Source of the DNA: Tannerella sp. | GTDB taxonomy: Bacteria; Bacteroidota; Bacteroidia; Bacteroidales; Tannerellaceae | DNA length: 64,000 nt | NCBI GenBank assembly: GCA_031276175.1 | Contig: JAISNP010000021.1 | Location: 1 to 64,000 of the forward strand | Reading direction: 5' to 3' | Shown: piece by piece, positions 37,245 to 45,726 of the stretch | How the letters are laid out: the number at the start of each line of letters is the position of its first letter | How positions within the stretch are numbered: the first letter of the stretch is position 1 | Translations under genes and position numbers: made by a program | The notes under the pieces: model-generated | The model's database searches: none | Told to the model about the DNA's origin: nothing | Seen by the model: only the letters and a program-made list of their open reading frames with translations

Positions 37245-37958
37245 ATGACGCTTTTCTACGCGCCCGATATTGCCGCCGACCCCGTGCTGCCCGAAGAGGA
37301 AGCGCAACACGCCCTGCGCGTCATGCGGCTGGGCGAAGGCGACGAAATTACGGCGACGGACGGTAAGGGGAGCTTTTACCGGTGCACAATCGTCCGCGCG
37401 CACCACAGGCAATGCGAAGTATACGTTGCCGAACGGCTGCCGCAGCCGCCGCAGCGCAATTTCAGGATACACATTGCCGTGGCGCCGACCAAAAGCATGG
37501 AACGCATGGAATGGTTCGTCGAAAAGGCGACCGAGACAGGCGTCGACGCCATCACCTGCCTCGACTGCCGCTTCTCCGAAAGACACGTAATAAAAACGGC
37601 GCGCCTCGAAAAAATCATCATCGGCGCCATCAAGCAATCCCGCAAAGCCATATTGCCCGACCTGTACGGCATGACCGGTTTCGACACGTTCGTAGCCCGG
37701 CCGCACGTCGGCATGAAATTCATCGCCCACTGCGAAGCCGACCCCCGGAAGCAACTCCTCGCACGCATCTACCGCCCCGGAGCCGATGCCACAATCATGA
37801 TCGGCCCCGAAGGCGACTTCGGCAAAGACGAAACGGCGCTTGCCGAACGCCACGGCTTCGTCCCCGTCTCGCTGGGGACAAGCATCCTGCGCACGGAAAC
37901 GGCCGCACTCGCAGCTTGCCATACTTTTCACGTAATATCAGCGCTTCCCGAACGGTAA
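37245..37958 (+). CDS. rsmE: 16S rRNA (uracil-1498-N3)-methyltransferase RsmE
   Basis: The SPOUT-class enzyme of 237 residues methylates U1498 of 16S rRNA. An N-terminal PUA-like RNA-binding domain (EEEAQHALRVMRLGEGDEIT) is followed by the SPOUT knot with the SAM-binding motifs MIGPEGDFGKDE and SLGTSILRTETAALAA. The start at 37245 (MTLFYAPDIA) matches the family N-terminus; the frame also opens at 37194 with ATGA overlap, so a 17-residue longer form cannot be excluded. Last gene of the operon. Confidence 0.95.
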   Translation: MTLFYAPDIAADPVLPEEEAQHALRVMRLGEGDEITATDGKGSFYRCTIVRAHHRQCEVYVAERLPQPPQRNFRIHIAVAPTKSMERMEWFVEKATETGVDAITCLDCRFSERHVIKTARLEKIIIGAIKQSRKAILPDLYGMTGFDTFVARPHVGMKFIAHCEADPRKQLLARIYRPGADATIMIGPEGDFGKDETALAERHGFVPVSLGTSILRTETAALAACHTFHVISALPER

Positions 37959-38042
37959 AAGGCGGCAACACACGCCCGCACCGCAAGCGCGACGCTTACG
38001 AACAGGAACAAATGAAACAAAACGCTCATTAAAAGATAAGCG

Positions 38043-38402
38043 CTACCGCTGTCCGCCCGACAGTATGTTTTCCCGGTGTACAGTCCCCCATTTTTGCAGT
38101 TGCATAATGACCGGCACAAGCTCCCTGCCCGGCTCCGTAAGCGAATAAATCACCGATTTAAGATTGTCGTCGATTTCCGTCCGTACGATAATGCTGTTTA
38201 ATTCCAATTCCTTTAGCTCTTTAGAGAGAATACGCGGTGAAATCCCCTGACATTTCCATATCTCGTTGAAGTGTTTAGGCTCATTTGCCATACACAGTAT
38301 AAGCCGCATTTTCCATTTGCCGCTCAGCACACCCATTAAATCGTTCAGCGGCAGAAAAAAACCGTTACAATCTCCTTTTCCCGAACATTTTATACAAGCC
38401 AT
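38043..38402 (-). CDS. HxlR-family winged-helix regulator with N-terminal cysteines
   Basis: The 119-residue DNA-binding protein has a winged helix (LSGKWKMRLILCMANEPKHF, ISPRILSKELKELELNSIIV, SLTEPGRELVPVI), as in HxlR/YodB/QorR proteins. Several of those sense thiol-reactive compounds through a conserved Cys. Here Cys3, Cys6 and Cys12 lie in ACIKCSGKGDC at the very N-terminus, with a further Cys in the core. It is divergent from the radical SAM gene, and a near-perfect 16-bp palindrome lies between them. It probably represses itself and the radical SAM gene. Confidence 0.9.
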   Translation of the reverse strand: MACIKCSGKGDCNGFFLPLNDLMGVLSGKWKMRLILCMANEPKHFNEIWKCQGISPRILSKELKELELNSIIVRTEIDDNLKSVIYSLTEPGRELVPVIMQLQKWGTVHRENILSGGQR

Positions 38403-38422
38403 AATTTTTGATGATTACACGT

Positions 38423-38438
38423 ATGTTAGTACTTACAT
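38423..38438. promoter_or_regulatory. Palindromic operator, candidate HxlR binding site
   Basis: ATGTTAGTACTTACAT is a palindrome with a single mismatched pair and a central GTAC, the form of known HxlR-type sites. It overlaps the region just downstream of the regulator's -7 box, where binding would block transcription. Confidence 0.6.
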
Positions 38439-38452
38439 GTTTAATATTTCTG

Positions 38453-38460
38453 CAAATGTA
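38453..38460 (-). promoter_or_regulatory. Promoter -7 box of the HxlR gene
   Basis: On the minus strand this is TACATTTG. A weaker box, TACCTTCG at 38475-38482 on the plus strand, could serve the radical SAM gene. Confidence 0.55.
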
Positions 38461-38506
38461 TTATTTTTCTTCTGTACCTTCGCGTAAAAATTAAAAATAT
38501 GAAATC

Positions 38507-39649
38507 ATGGCAGCAAAAGAGGAATTACCCGCAAATTGCGAAAACCGGAATTTGGATATTTATTTAAACAATGCCATCCGGAATATTATGACCAATGCTT
38601 ACAGGGCGGCATTGAGCAATCCCGGGGAATCGTTGTTTATACTCAAAATGAAAAGCATATTTGCCAAAGCCGAAAAGCGGAGGAAACGTTTTCTTACACA
38701 CGAGCGCCTGCATATTCCGCCGTTTCTTATTTCAAGTATCGCAACCGATTGTAACCTTGCCTGTAAAGGATGTTACGCCCGCAGCCACGAGATTTGCGGG
38801 GTAAGAGGCGAAAACAGGAAAGAGGAACTGACGCCGGAGCAGTGGCGGAAAATATTTACCGAAGCCGCTCGGGCGGGCGTGGTTTTTAATCTTTTAGCAG
38901 GTGGCGAACCGCTTTTGAGGAAAGATATTTTAGAAGCCGCCGCGAGTGTTAAGGATATGATATTCCCCCTGTTTACGAACGGTACGTTGATCAACGATTA
39001 TTACGTGAAATTCTTTTCAAAACATTTGAATCTGATTCCTGTGCTTAGCCTCGAAGGTGAGATGGACGATACGGACGGCAGGCGTGGACAGGGGGTATTC
39101 GACCGCGTCGTGCGCGCAATGAAATTGCTGAAAGAAAGAGGGTTACTCTATGGCGCATCCATTACCGTAACAACTGAAAACCTTGATACGGCAACCGCCT
39201 TATCGTATGTGAATATGCTCGGCAACGCAGGCTGTAAAATCATATTCTATGTCGAATATGTCCCCGTGGAAGACCATACAAGCCATTTAGCTTTAGATGA
39301 AAAGGGAATATCCCGGATGGAAACCCGTCTTGAAAATCTGCGGAAACAACGCCGTGATGTCCTGTTTCTGTCTTTCCCCGGAGATGAAAAAGCGATGGGC
39401 GGCTGTCTGGCGGCCGGACGGGGCTTTTTCCACATCAGCCCCGACGGGAAAGCGGAAGCCTGCCCGTTTTCTCCTTATTCCGACAGCAACGTTGCGCATC
39501 TGGGTTTTATGGAAACCCTGAAATCGCCTTTCTTTGCCCGGTTAAGAGATTCGGGACTGGTTGGCGGAACGCCACATACCGGCGGTTGCACCCTGTTTGA
39601 ATACCGGGAAGAGGTCGAAAACGCAATTAAACATCGAATCACACAATAA
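38507..39649 (+). CDS. Radical SAM protein with SPASM-like C-terminus
   Basis: The 380-residue iron-sulfur enzyme has the radical SAM cluster motif CNLACKGC (Cys at ~residues 84, 88 and 91) in SIATDCNLACKGCYARS. The SAM-binding GGEPLL follows in NLLAGGEPLLRKD. The C-terminal region has Cys in GGCLAAGRGFFHIS, KAEACPFS and TGGCTLFEYRE, as in SPASM or twitch auxiliary cluster domains. Such enzymes modify peptides or small molecules or maintain cofactors. The first 75 residues are an unrecognised helical extension. It is divergent from an HxlR regulator and 3 bp before a small membrane protein. The substrate is unknown, and no obvious precursor peptide was found. Confidence 0.88.
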   Translation: MAAKEELPANCENRNLDIYLNNAIRNIMTNAYRAALSNPGESLFILKMKSIFAKAEKRRKRFLTHERLHIPPFLISSIATDCNLACKGCYARSHEICGVRGENRKEELTPEQWRKIFTEAARAGVVFNLLAGGEPLLRKDILEAAASVKDMIFPLFTNGTLINDYYVKFFSKHLNLIPVLSLEGEMDDTDGRRGQGVFDRVVRAMKLLKERGLLYGASITVTTENLDTATALSYVNMLGNAGCKIIFYVEYVPVEDHTSHLALDEKGISRMETRLENLRKQRRDVLFLSFPGDEKAMGGCLAAGRGFFHISPDGKAEACPFSPYSDSNVAHLGFMETLKSPFFARLRDSGLVGGTPHTGGCTLFEYREEVENAIKHRITQ

Positions 39650-39652
39650 AAC

Positions 39653-39880
39653 ATGAACGTCATAATCATATCGGTCATTTCTCTGGCCGTAAATATATTT
39701 TTAGGAAGAAAGAGAATAAAATACCCCAAAATGACGTTAATGTGGTGGGTTATGATTCATGCCTCCATTCCCCTGATTATCCCTCTGCGGATATGGCTGG
39801 ATACGCCGTCTGTTTTCATCCCCCTTTTTATTGCGGCGGCAATATCCGGACAACTCATCGGCTCTAAAATATTCAAATGA
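39653..39880 (+). CDS. Small membrane protein beside the radical SAM gene
   Basis: The 75-residue protein is hydrophobic with two to three membrane segments (residues ~2-17, ~28-46, ~52-70) separated by basic GRKRIKYPK. It starts 3 bp after the radical SAM stop, so the two are almost certainly cotranscribed. No family was recognised. Confidence 0.65.
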   Translation: MNVIIISVISLAVNIFLGRKRIKYPKMTLMWWVMIHASIPLIIPLRIWLDTPSVFIPLFIAAAISGQLIGSKIFK

Positions 39881-39970
39881 AGATGAACTCCGCCAAACCG
39901 GAGCGGAAACAATCCTTGTGACAAAAGCAATCCTGTTCCCGGCAATCTGCTTAAAACATACATGAGAGAA

Positions 39971-40262
39971 AAATTATTCCACGTGTGATAAAAGCCGTTT
40001 CACGTGAACATGAAATTATTCCGCGTGGAATAAGCGCTGCTTCGCGTGAAGCGAAAATTATCCCGCGCGTAGTAAAAGTCATTTCACGTGAAATGAAAAT
40101 TATCCCACGTGGGATAAAAGTTATTTCACGTGAAAAAGAAATTATCCCACGTGGGATAAAAGCTATTACGCGTGTGACGAAGATTGTCCCACGTGTGACG
40201 AAAATTATTTTACGTGGAATAAAAGTGATCTCACGTGGCATAAAAATAAATTCACGCATGTT
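39971..40262. repeat. 21-bp tandem array 3 (core CACGTG), 14 units
   Basis: The central hexamer recurs at 39980, 40001, 40022, 40043, 40064, 40085, 40106, 40127, 40148, 40169, 40190, 40211, 40232 and 40253, always 21 bp apart. Most are CACGTG or CGCGTG. The arms are palindromic and alternate: TTATCCCACGTGGGATAA (18 bp, perfect) and CATTTCACGTGAAATG (16 bp, perfect). One unit has the arms GCTTC/GAAGC instead. The array ends 28 bp before the -7 box of the next gene. Confidence 0.95.
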
Positions 40263-40289
40263 TTTATGCCCGTATTGCAGAAAAATAAA

Positions 40290-40297
40290 TATCTTTG
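40290..40297 (+). promoter_or_regulatory. Promoter -7 box of the 40326 gene
   Basis: TATCTTTG matches TAnnTTTG; the leader would be about 25 nt. It lies immediately after tandem array 3. Confidence 0.6.
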
Positions 40298-40325
40298 GCG
40301 CATAATTTATTGAAAAGTCCGTAAG

Positions 40326-41312
40326 ATGGAAAATTTATCAGCAGCAGTACTCAATCTGTTCGGCACGCTATCAAGCCATGCCTGTTTGTTTTTATCCTCC
40401 CTTTTGTCGGGAGAAGTATTCACCCCGTCCGGCAGCGGATTGACGTTAGCCTTTGCCCTCGGCATGGCGGGGTACGGCAATATCGCGGAAGGCGTGATGA
40501 CCAACGTCCGCCGCTGGCACGGCAAAATCGAAGACCGGTTCACCGCCGTGAACAACCTTGTAAACATTATCACGGCGAACCAGCCGGCGTGGCCGATACC
40601 AGCCGACCTGCTCACGCAACTCACCGGAAAACGCGACGACCTGCAATCGCTGATCCACCTGTGCCGTACCAGCCATGCCTCTCCGGCAGACCGCGCGTTG
40701 CGCAATTCGCTGCTCAAATCCACCGTAAGCCTCTGCCTGATACAGGTAAAGATATGGGCGTATGCGGAATTTTCGGCCGGCGTACTTACGGCCGACGACG
40801 TTCACCTGCTCGGCTTCCTGCTGCCCGGCGAAATCGGCGGACGCCGTAGCCGCACCGAAGCCACCAATATCGTGGCGGAAGTCAAGGTAAAGGTAATAAA
40901 CGAAGACTTTATCCGCGTCGTCATTGACCGGTCGGCGGGTGAAAACGCCGCTCTTACGGCGCACGGATGGCCTTATGGCGTCAGAAACGCGCTGATCGTC
41001 ATCACCTCCGCCGACGGGAAAACGGAAGTGTATCGCCGGATGACAACCCGTCTGCACAACAAGATTCGTATGCCCGACGGCTCGCACGGCAAACAATTCA
41101 TCATCAAAGCCTCGTTCCTCAAACACGTGGACGACGAACCGCATTTCGGCAACGCACCCACCTTTTCCATGCCGCTTACGACCGAAGACCTCGTCGTCGC
41201 ACTCAGCCGGCAGCATCACGAAGGATATGAAGCCCAATTGCGCGAAGAAATAGAACGCCAGCGTCAACTCATCGAGCAGCTGAGCGCACAACTCAATGCG
41301 CAAAAAGATTGA
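40326..41312 (+). CDS. Unrecognised Bacteroidales protein
   Basis: I do not recognise this 328-residue protein. It has a short hydrophobic N-terminal stretch (residues ~8-25, LFGTLSSHACLFLSSLLSG) that is not a clear signal peptide. A helical middle follows (AVNNLVNIITANQPAWPIPA, ~77-150), then a beta-rich part (TNIVAEVKVKVINEDFIRVV, ~183-270), and a C-terminal coiled coil (LREEIERQRQLIEQLSAQLN, ~300-325). It has its own promoter after array 3; the DUF3078 gene downstream also has its own. The Gln/Glu-rich tail suggests oligomerisation. No function is offered. Confidence 0.7.
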   Translation: MENLSAAVLNLFGTLSSHACLFLSSLLSGEVFTPSGSGLTLAFALGMAGYGNIAEGVMTNVRRWHGKIEDRFTAVNNLVNIITANQPAWPIPADLLTQLTGKRDDLQSLIHLCRTSHASPADRALRNSLLKSTVSLCLIQVKIWAYAEFSAGVLTADDVHLLGFLLPGEIGGRRSRTEATNIVAEVKVKVINEDFIRVVIDRSAGENAALTAHGWPYGVRNALIVITSADGKTEVYRRMTTRLHNKIRMPDGSHGKQFIIKASFLKHVDDEPHFGNAPTFSMPLTTEDLVVALSRQHHEGYEAQLREEIERQRQLIEQLSAQLNAQKD

Positions 41313-41349
41313 AAACCGGGAAACGAAGTCCGGCACGGAAATCCCCTTA

Positions 41350-41381
41350 TTTGGTTATCCGCCGCCTTTTCCATATTTTTG
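41350..41381 (+). promoter_or_regulatory. Promoter of the DUF3078 gene
   Basis: TTTG (41350-41353), then 20 bp, then TATTTTTG (41374-41381). This is the best full -33/-7 pair in the window and sets the start downstream. Confidence 0.75.
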
Positions 41382-41400
41382 CACCACACTAAGTGCAATC

Positions 41401-42915
41401 ATGATGAAATCGGAACGTAATATTATAATGTATTTACTGCTGCTCTTGTGCACTGCCGCAATCCGCGTCGATGCACAAGACCTCAATTTTAACGAAAACA
41501 TTCGCCGCATGATAGAGCGCAGCGCTAATCACGAATCGACACCTGCGCAAGACACCGTCCGCACCCGCCCCCCGTCGCCGCAGGCCACCCAGACAGGCCG
41601 CGATACCGTCTCCACCGCTACCGCGCCGGCCGAACCGCCGGAACACGAACCGCCTGCAATATCGCCGGAAGCGCTTTACTGGTCGAGATATGCACGCAAC
41701 GCACGGGTGATAGATTCTACAATGACCTTCCGCGACCTGATTATCGTCAACCCGCTCTTCATGCCGCTCCTCTTCAAAGAAGGCAACGCCATGCCGACAG
41801 AAGAAATAAAACTGTACCGGCCGAAAACGCTGTTCGACGACCGCCAGCCACCGCCCGTCAAGCCCGCCGCCACCCTCGAACAGGCCGCCCTGCGACTGAA
41901 ACTTCAAAACACGGCATATCGCTACGTGCAGTATCACAACATCAATAACTTCCGTTACATCGCCGGCGAACTCCCCAGCGAAACCACCCGTTTCATCGCC
42001 GACAGGGGAAGAATAAAACCCGTACACATCACACGGGTAGAAGCCGACCCGACGGAACTGCCCTCGCTCCCCAAGTTTATCCCCGACCGGCGCTACTGGA
42101 CTTCATCGTTCACCAGCGACGTCAAGTTTTCGCAGGCATACGTCTCGCCGAACTGGCACAAGGGAGGAAGCAGCAATTTCAACATACTGTCCAGAAACCA
42201 GCTGCACTACAACTACGCCAAAAACCGCATCCAGCTGAAAAACCTGGTCGAAATCAACTCAAGCGTATATACCACCACCAACGATACCGTACACAACTAC
42301 CGCTTCAGCGAAGACATGTTCCGCGTCTACACCAACCTGGGCTACAAAGCCTTCAGCAAATGGTTTTATACGCTGGACTTCGAGTTTAAAACACCGCTGT
42401 TCACCAACTATCAGGAAAATACAAAACTCATGCAAACGGCGCTGCTCTCACCCTTCACGATAAACCTCGGTATCGGTATGAAATACGACCTTACGCAGAA
42501 GTTTACGCAGAAAGACCGTTCCGTGACGATTGGCCTCAACCTCGCCCCGCTGTCGTTCTCATTCATGTACAGCATGAAAGACACGATCGACTTCGGCCGG
42601 CACGGCTTCCCCGTGAATCCGGCCACCGGCCTGCACGAACATGTCCTGAGCAAATTAGGCTCGACCCTGCGTTTCGACATGACCGTCAAACCCAACCGCA
42701 ATGTCACATGGAAATCAAGATTCTACTACTTTACCAGTTACGACCGCATTGTCGGAGAATTTGAAAACTCGCTCGACCTGGCCATCAGCCGCTACTTCTC
42801 GACACTGATAAACGTGTATATCCGCTACGACGACGGCACAAGCAAAAAAAACGACTACAACACCTTCTTCCAGACAAACGAAGTGCTTAGCTTCGGGTTC
42901 GGTTATAAATGGTAA
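41401..42915 (+). CDS. DUF3078 outer-membrane beta-barrel protein
   Basis: The protein of about 504 residues is exported (signal IIMYLLLLLCTAAIRVDAQ). A Pro/Thr/Ala-rich linker covers residues ~40-85. The C-terminal ~250 residues are alternating beta strands beginning RRYWTSSFTSDVKFSQAYVS with NWHKGGSSNFNILSRNQL and ending SFGFGYKW. This is the DUF3078 barrel, a Bacteroidota outer-membrane family without known function. The start at 41401 is chosen from the promoter at 41350-41381; 41404 and 41428 are alternatives. Confidence 0.82.
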   Translation: MMKSERNIIMYLLLLLCTAAIRVDAQDLNFNENIRRMIERSANHESTPAQDTVRTRPPSPQATQTGRDTVSTATAPAEPPEHEPPAISPEALYWSRYARNARVIDSTMTFRDLIIVNPLFMPLLFKEGNAMPTEEIKLYRPKTLFDDRQPPPVKPAATLEQAALRLKLQNTAYRYVQYHNINNFRYIAGELPSETTRFIADRGRIKPVHITRVEADPTELPSLPKFIPDRRYWTSSFTSDVKFSQAYVSPNWHKGGSSNFNILSRNQLHYNYAKNRIQLKNLVEINSSVYTTTNDTVHNYRFSEDMFRVYTNLGYKAFSKWFYTLDFEFKTPLFTNYQENTKLMQTALLSPFTINLGIGMKYDLTQKFTQKDRSVTIGLNLAPLSFSFMYSMKDTIDFGRHGFPVNPATGLHEHVLSKLGSTLRFDMTVKPNRNVTWKSRFYYFTSYDRIVGEFENSLDLAISRYFSTLINVYIRYDDGTSKKNDYNTFFQTNEVLSFGFGYKW

Positions 42916-43036
42916 ATCCGCATAAACGACTTGCCGTTAGCCCCATATCTGCAATACGATACAACCGGAGACCTCAATTATTCTTTTTTATTAATAATAA
43001 ACGAGACGAACAGGGACGAATTTTCCGATTAATCAT

Positions 43037-43044
43037 TAATTTTG
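43037..43044 (+). promoter_or_regulatory. Promoter -7 box of the rseC-rnf operon
   Basis: TAATTTTG matches TAnnTTTG; the leader to the ATG at 43076 is about 25 nt. No -33 TTTG is seen at the usual distance. Confidence 0.5.
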
Positions 43045-43075
43045 CCGCGTTTTGCTATGTCGAGTTTACAAAATC

Positions 43076-43495
43076 ATGAATAAAAGCATCCAACATATCG
43101 GTGTGATTGAAAAAATAGAACATGCAGTCGTTCATGTACGCATTGTGCAGCAGTCGGCATGTAGCGGATGCCATGCCGAATCGCTTTGTCCCGCATCGCA
43201 CAGCAGCGAGAAAATAATCGAAGTAGAAGACCGTAGCGGCGCCTTTTCGTTACACGAAGAAGTCCGCATTTGCGCAAAACCGTCGCAAGGCATGATCGCC
43301 GTAAGTCTCGCGTTTGTTCTGCCGCTGATACTTATCATCCTCACCCTTGTGGCAGTGCACGCAATAAGCGGCGGAAACGAAATTGTAGCAGGCATTGCAG
43401 GACTGTCAATCCTCGTGCCTTACTATGGAACCATTCGCCTGATGCACGGCAAACTGAAAAAAAGGTTTGTATTTACGCTTTCTAAAATTTCATGA
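43076..43495 (+). CDS. rseC: RseC/SoxR-reducing family membrane protein
   Basis: The 139-residue inner-membrane protein belongs to the RseC family found with Rnf complexes. The N-terminal soluble part has a four-Cys pattern, ACSGCHAESLCPASH (plus HVRIVQQS upstream), probably binding an iron-sulfur cluster or acting in redox. Two membrane helices lie at ~74-95 and ~100-120. Its stop codon overlaps the rnfB start (ATGA), so it is translationally coupled to the Rnf operon. Confidence 0.9.
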   Translation: MNKSIQHIGVIEKIEHAVVHVRIVQQSACSGCHAESLCPASHSSEKIIEVEDRSGAFSLHEEVRICAKPSQGMIAVSLAFVLPLILIILTLVAVHAISGGNEIVAGIAGLSILVPYYGTIRLMHGKLKKRFVFTLSKIS

Positions 43496-44361
43496 ATACT
43501 ATGATAATCTATTCTATAATATCATTAGGGGCTATCGGAGCCATCGGATCGGTCATCCTGTACGCCGCGTCGCAGAAGTTCAGGGTAGACGAAGACCCGC
43601 GCATTGCGGAAGTGCAGGAAGCGCTCCCCGGCGCAAACTGCGGAGGATGCGGCTATCCGGGATGCGGAGGATTTGCCGACGCATGTGTGAAAGCCGCATC
43701 GCCGGACGGCTTGCTGTGCCCCGTCGGCGGAAATGCCGTGATGAGCCGCATAGCCGCCATACTGGGCAGAGAAGCCGTTACGGATACGCCGCGGATAGCC
43801 GTCGTCAGATGCAACGGCACATGCGAAGCGCGCCCGCGCATCAATACCTACAACGGCGCGCTCAACTGCACGATTGCCGCTTCGCTTTGCGGCAACGGCG
43901 AGACAGGCTGCTCGTTCGGCTGCCTCGGCTACGGCGACTGCGTCCGCGCATGTACGTTCGGCGCCATACGCATCAATCCCGATACACGGATTGCCGAAGT
44001 AGACGAAGAAAAATGCACCTCGTGCGGCGCATGTGTGAAAGCCTGTCCGAAAAATATTATCGAACTGCGGAAAAAAGGCCCCAAGTCGCGCCGCATCTAC
44101 GTCTCGTGCATCAATAAGGATAAAGGCGGCATCGCCCGCAAAGCATGTGCAAATGCGTGCATCGGATGCAGCAAATGTTTGAAAGAATGTGCCTTCGATG
44201 CCATTACGATTGCAGGCAATCTGGCATACATAGACGACGCGAAATGCCGCCTGTGCCGCAAATGCAGCATTACATGCCCGACAGGCGCCATCCACGAACT
44301 GAATTTCCCGCCCCGGAAAGAAAAAGAAAAAGATACGGCAGTCGCAACCATTCACGCCTAA
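43492..44361 (+). CDS. rnfB: Rnf complex iron-sulfur subunit RnfB
   Basis: This 289-residue subunit of the ferredoxin:NAD oxidoreductase is anchored by an N-terminal helix (IISLGAIGAIGSVILYAA). It carries the 4Fe-4S motif CGGCGYPGCGGFADAC at residues ~50-65. Several ferredoxin-type clusters follow, including CTSCGACVKACPKNI, CIGCSKCLKECAFDA and CRLCRKCSITCPTGA. It accepts electrons from ferredoxin. The Cys count gives more clusters than the short proteobacterial forms. The gene begins with ATGA overlap with rseC. Confidence 0.96.
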   Translation: MNTMIIYSIISLGAIGAIGSVILYAASQKFRVDEDPRIAEVQEALPGANCGGCGYPGCGGFADACVKAASPDGLLCPVGGNAVMSRIAAILGREAVTDTPRIAVVRCNGTCEARPRINTYNGALNCTIAASLCGNGETGCSFGCLGYGDCVRACTFGAIRINPDTRIAEVDEEKCTSCGACVKACPKNIIELRKKGPKSRRIYVSCINKDKGGIARKACANACIGCSKCLKECAFDAITIAGNLAYIDDAKCRLCRKCSITCPTGAIHELNFPPRKEKEKDTAVATIHA

Positions 44362-44376
44362 TTCTCAACAAAAGAT

Positions 44377-45711
44377 ATGCTTAAAACATTCCGAATCGGC
44401 GGGATTCACCCTCCCGAAAACAAATGGTCGGCCTCGCAGGCCATCATTCCGCTTCCGCTGCCGAAGCAGGCTGTCGTCCCGCTGAGCCAACATATCGGCG
44501 CGCCTTCCGAAGCCGTCGTGCAAAAGGGAGACAATGTCAAAGTCGGCAGCCTGATAGCCAGGGCAGGCGGGTTTATCTCGGCCGCCATTCATTCGCCCGT
44601 ATCGGGAACGGTTGCGCGGATAGATCACGTCGTCGACGCAAGCGGCGCGGCACGACCGGCCATATATATTAATGTAGAAGGCGACGAATGGGACAATTCC
44701 ATCGACCGCACCGCCACACTGAAAAAAGACTGCACGCTCACGGAAAAAGAAATTATCGACCGGATAACCCGGTCGGGCATCGTCGGGCTGGGGGGGGCTA
44801 CTTTTCCGACGCACGTAAAACTTTCTCCTCCATCCGGCTGCAAGGCCGAAATGCTGATTATTAATGCCGTCGAATGTGAGCCTTACCTCACTGCCGACCA
44901 TTCGCTGATGCTGGCGAAAGGAGAGGAAATACTTGCAGGCGTCGGCATCCTGATGAAAGCGATGCAGGTATCCGCCGCCGTCATCGGCATCGAAAACAAC
45001 AAGCGCGACGCCATCGCACTCCTGACCGGGCTGGCGGCTGCCGGCTATCCCGGCATCAAGGTCGTGCCGCTCAAGGTGAAATACCCGCAGGGCGGCGAGA
45101 AGCAACTGATTGATGCCGTCATGCGCAGGCAGGTAAAAAGCGGAGCATTGCCCATATCCGTGGGGGCGGTGGTGCAGAACGTAGGCACCGTCTATGCCGT
45201 ATACGAAGCCGTGCAGAAAAACAAACCGCTGGTAGAGCGTGTCGTTACCGTGACGGGGAAAGGCGTGGCAAAACCTGCGAACTTCCTTGTACGCATCGGT
45301 ACGCCGGTACGCGACCTGATCGAGGCCGCCGGAGGGTCGGTCGACGCGGCAGGAAAAATCATCGGCGGCGGCCCGATGATGGGCCGTGCGCTGGCAAATG
45401 CGGATGTGCCCGTGACAAAAGGCAGTTCGGGCATCCTTGTACTTCCGGCGGAAGCGGCCGTGCGCAAGCCGTCGCAGCCCTGTATCCGTTGCGCCAAATG
45501 CGTCCACGTATGTCCGATGGGGCTTAATCCTACCCTGCTGATGAGCGCAGGCGAGTATCAAAGGTGGGATCTGGCGGAAGACGAACTGGTGACGGACTGC
45601 ATCGAATGTGGCTCATGCAGCTACATCTGCCCCGCAAACCGTCCGCTGCTGGACTATATTCGTTTAGGTAAAGGAAAAGTGACGGGCATCATGCGCGCCC
45701 GGAAATCATAA
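44377..45711 (+). CDS. rnfC: Rnf complex NADH-binding subunit RnfC
   Basis: The 444-residue cytoplasmic-side subunit binds FMN and NADH and passes electrons to two 4Fe-4S clusters, CIRCAKCVHVCPMGL and CIECGSCSYICPANR near the C-terminus. The N-terminal part has the Complex I 51-kDa-like fold (GLGGATFPTHVK, NAVECEPYLTADH). A G8 run lies in codons GLGG at 44790-44797. It lies 15 bp after rnfB and 15 bp before rnfD. Confidence 0.97.
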   Translation: MLKTFRIGGIHPPENKWSASQAIIPLPLPKQAVVPLSQHIGAPSEAVVQKGDNVKVGSLIARAGGFISAAIHSPVSGTVARIDHVVDASGAARPAIYINVEGDEWDNSIDRTATLKKDCTLTEKEIIDRITRSGIVGLGGATFPTHVKLSPPSGCKAEMLIINAVECEPYLTADHSLMLAKGEEILAGVGILMKAMQVSAAVIGIENNKRDAIALLTGLAAAGYPGIKVVPLKVKYPQGGEKQLIDAVMRRQVKSGALPISVGAVVQNVGTVYAVYEAVQKNKPLVERVVTVTGKGVAKPANFLVRIGTPVRDLIEAAGGSVDAAGKIIGGGPMMGRALANADVPVTKGSSGILVLPAEAAVRKPSQPCIRCAKCVHVCPMGLNPTLLMSAGEYQRWDLAEDELVTDCIECGSCSYICPANRPLLDYIRLGKGKVTGIMRARKS

Positions 45712-45726
45712 AAGAGCAATGATGAT

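Noticed and set aside
39951..40305. Open frames on both strands across array 3
   Set aside because: Same cause as above; composition is repeat-driven and no family is recognised.
44790..44797. G8 run in rnfC as a phase-variation switch
   Set aside because: RnfC is a core subunit, and a similar G7 run is in dnaG, so G runs of this length are probably not contingency sites.
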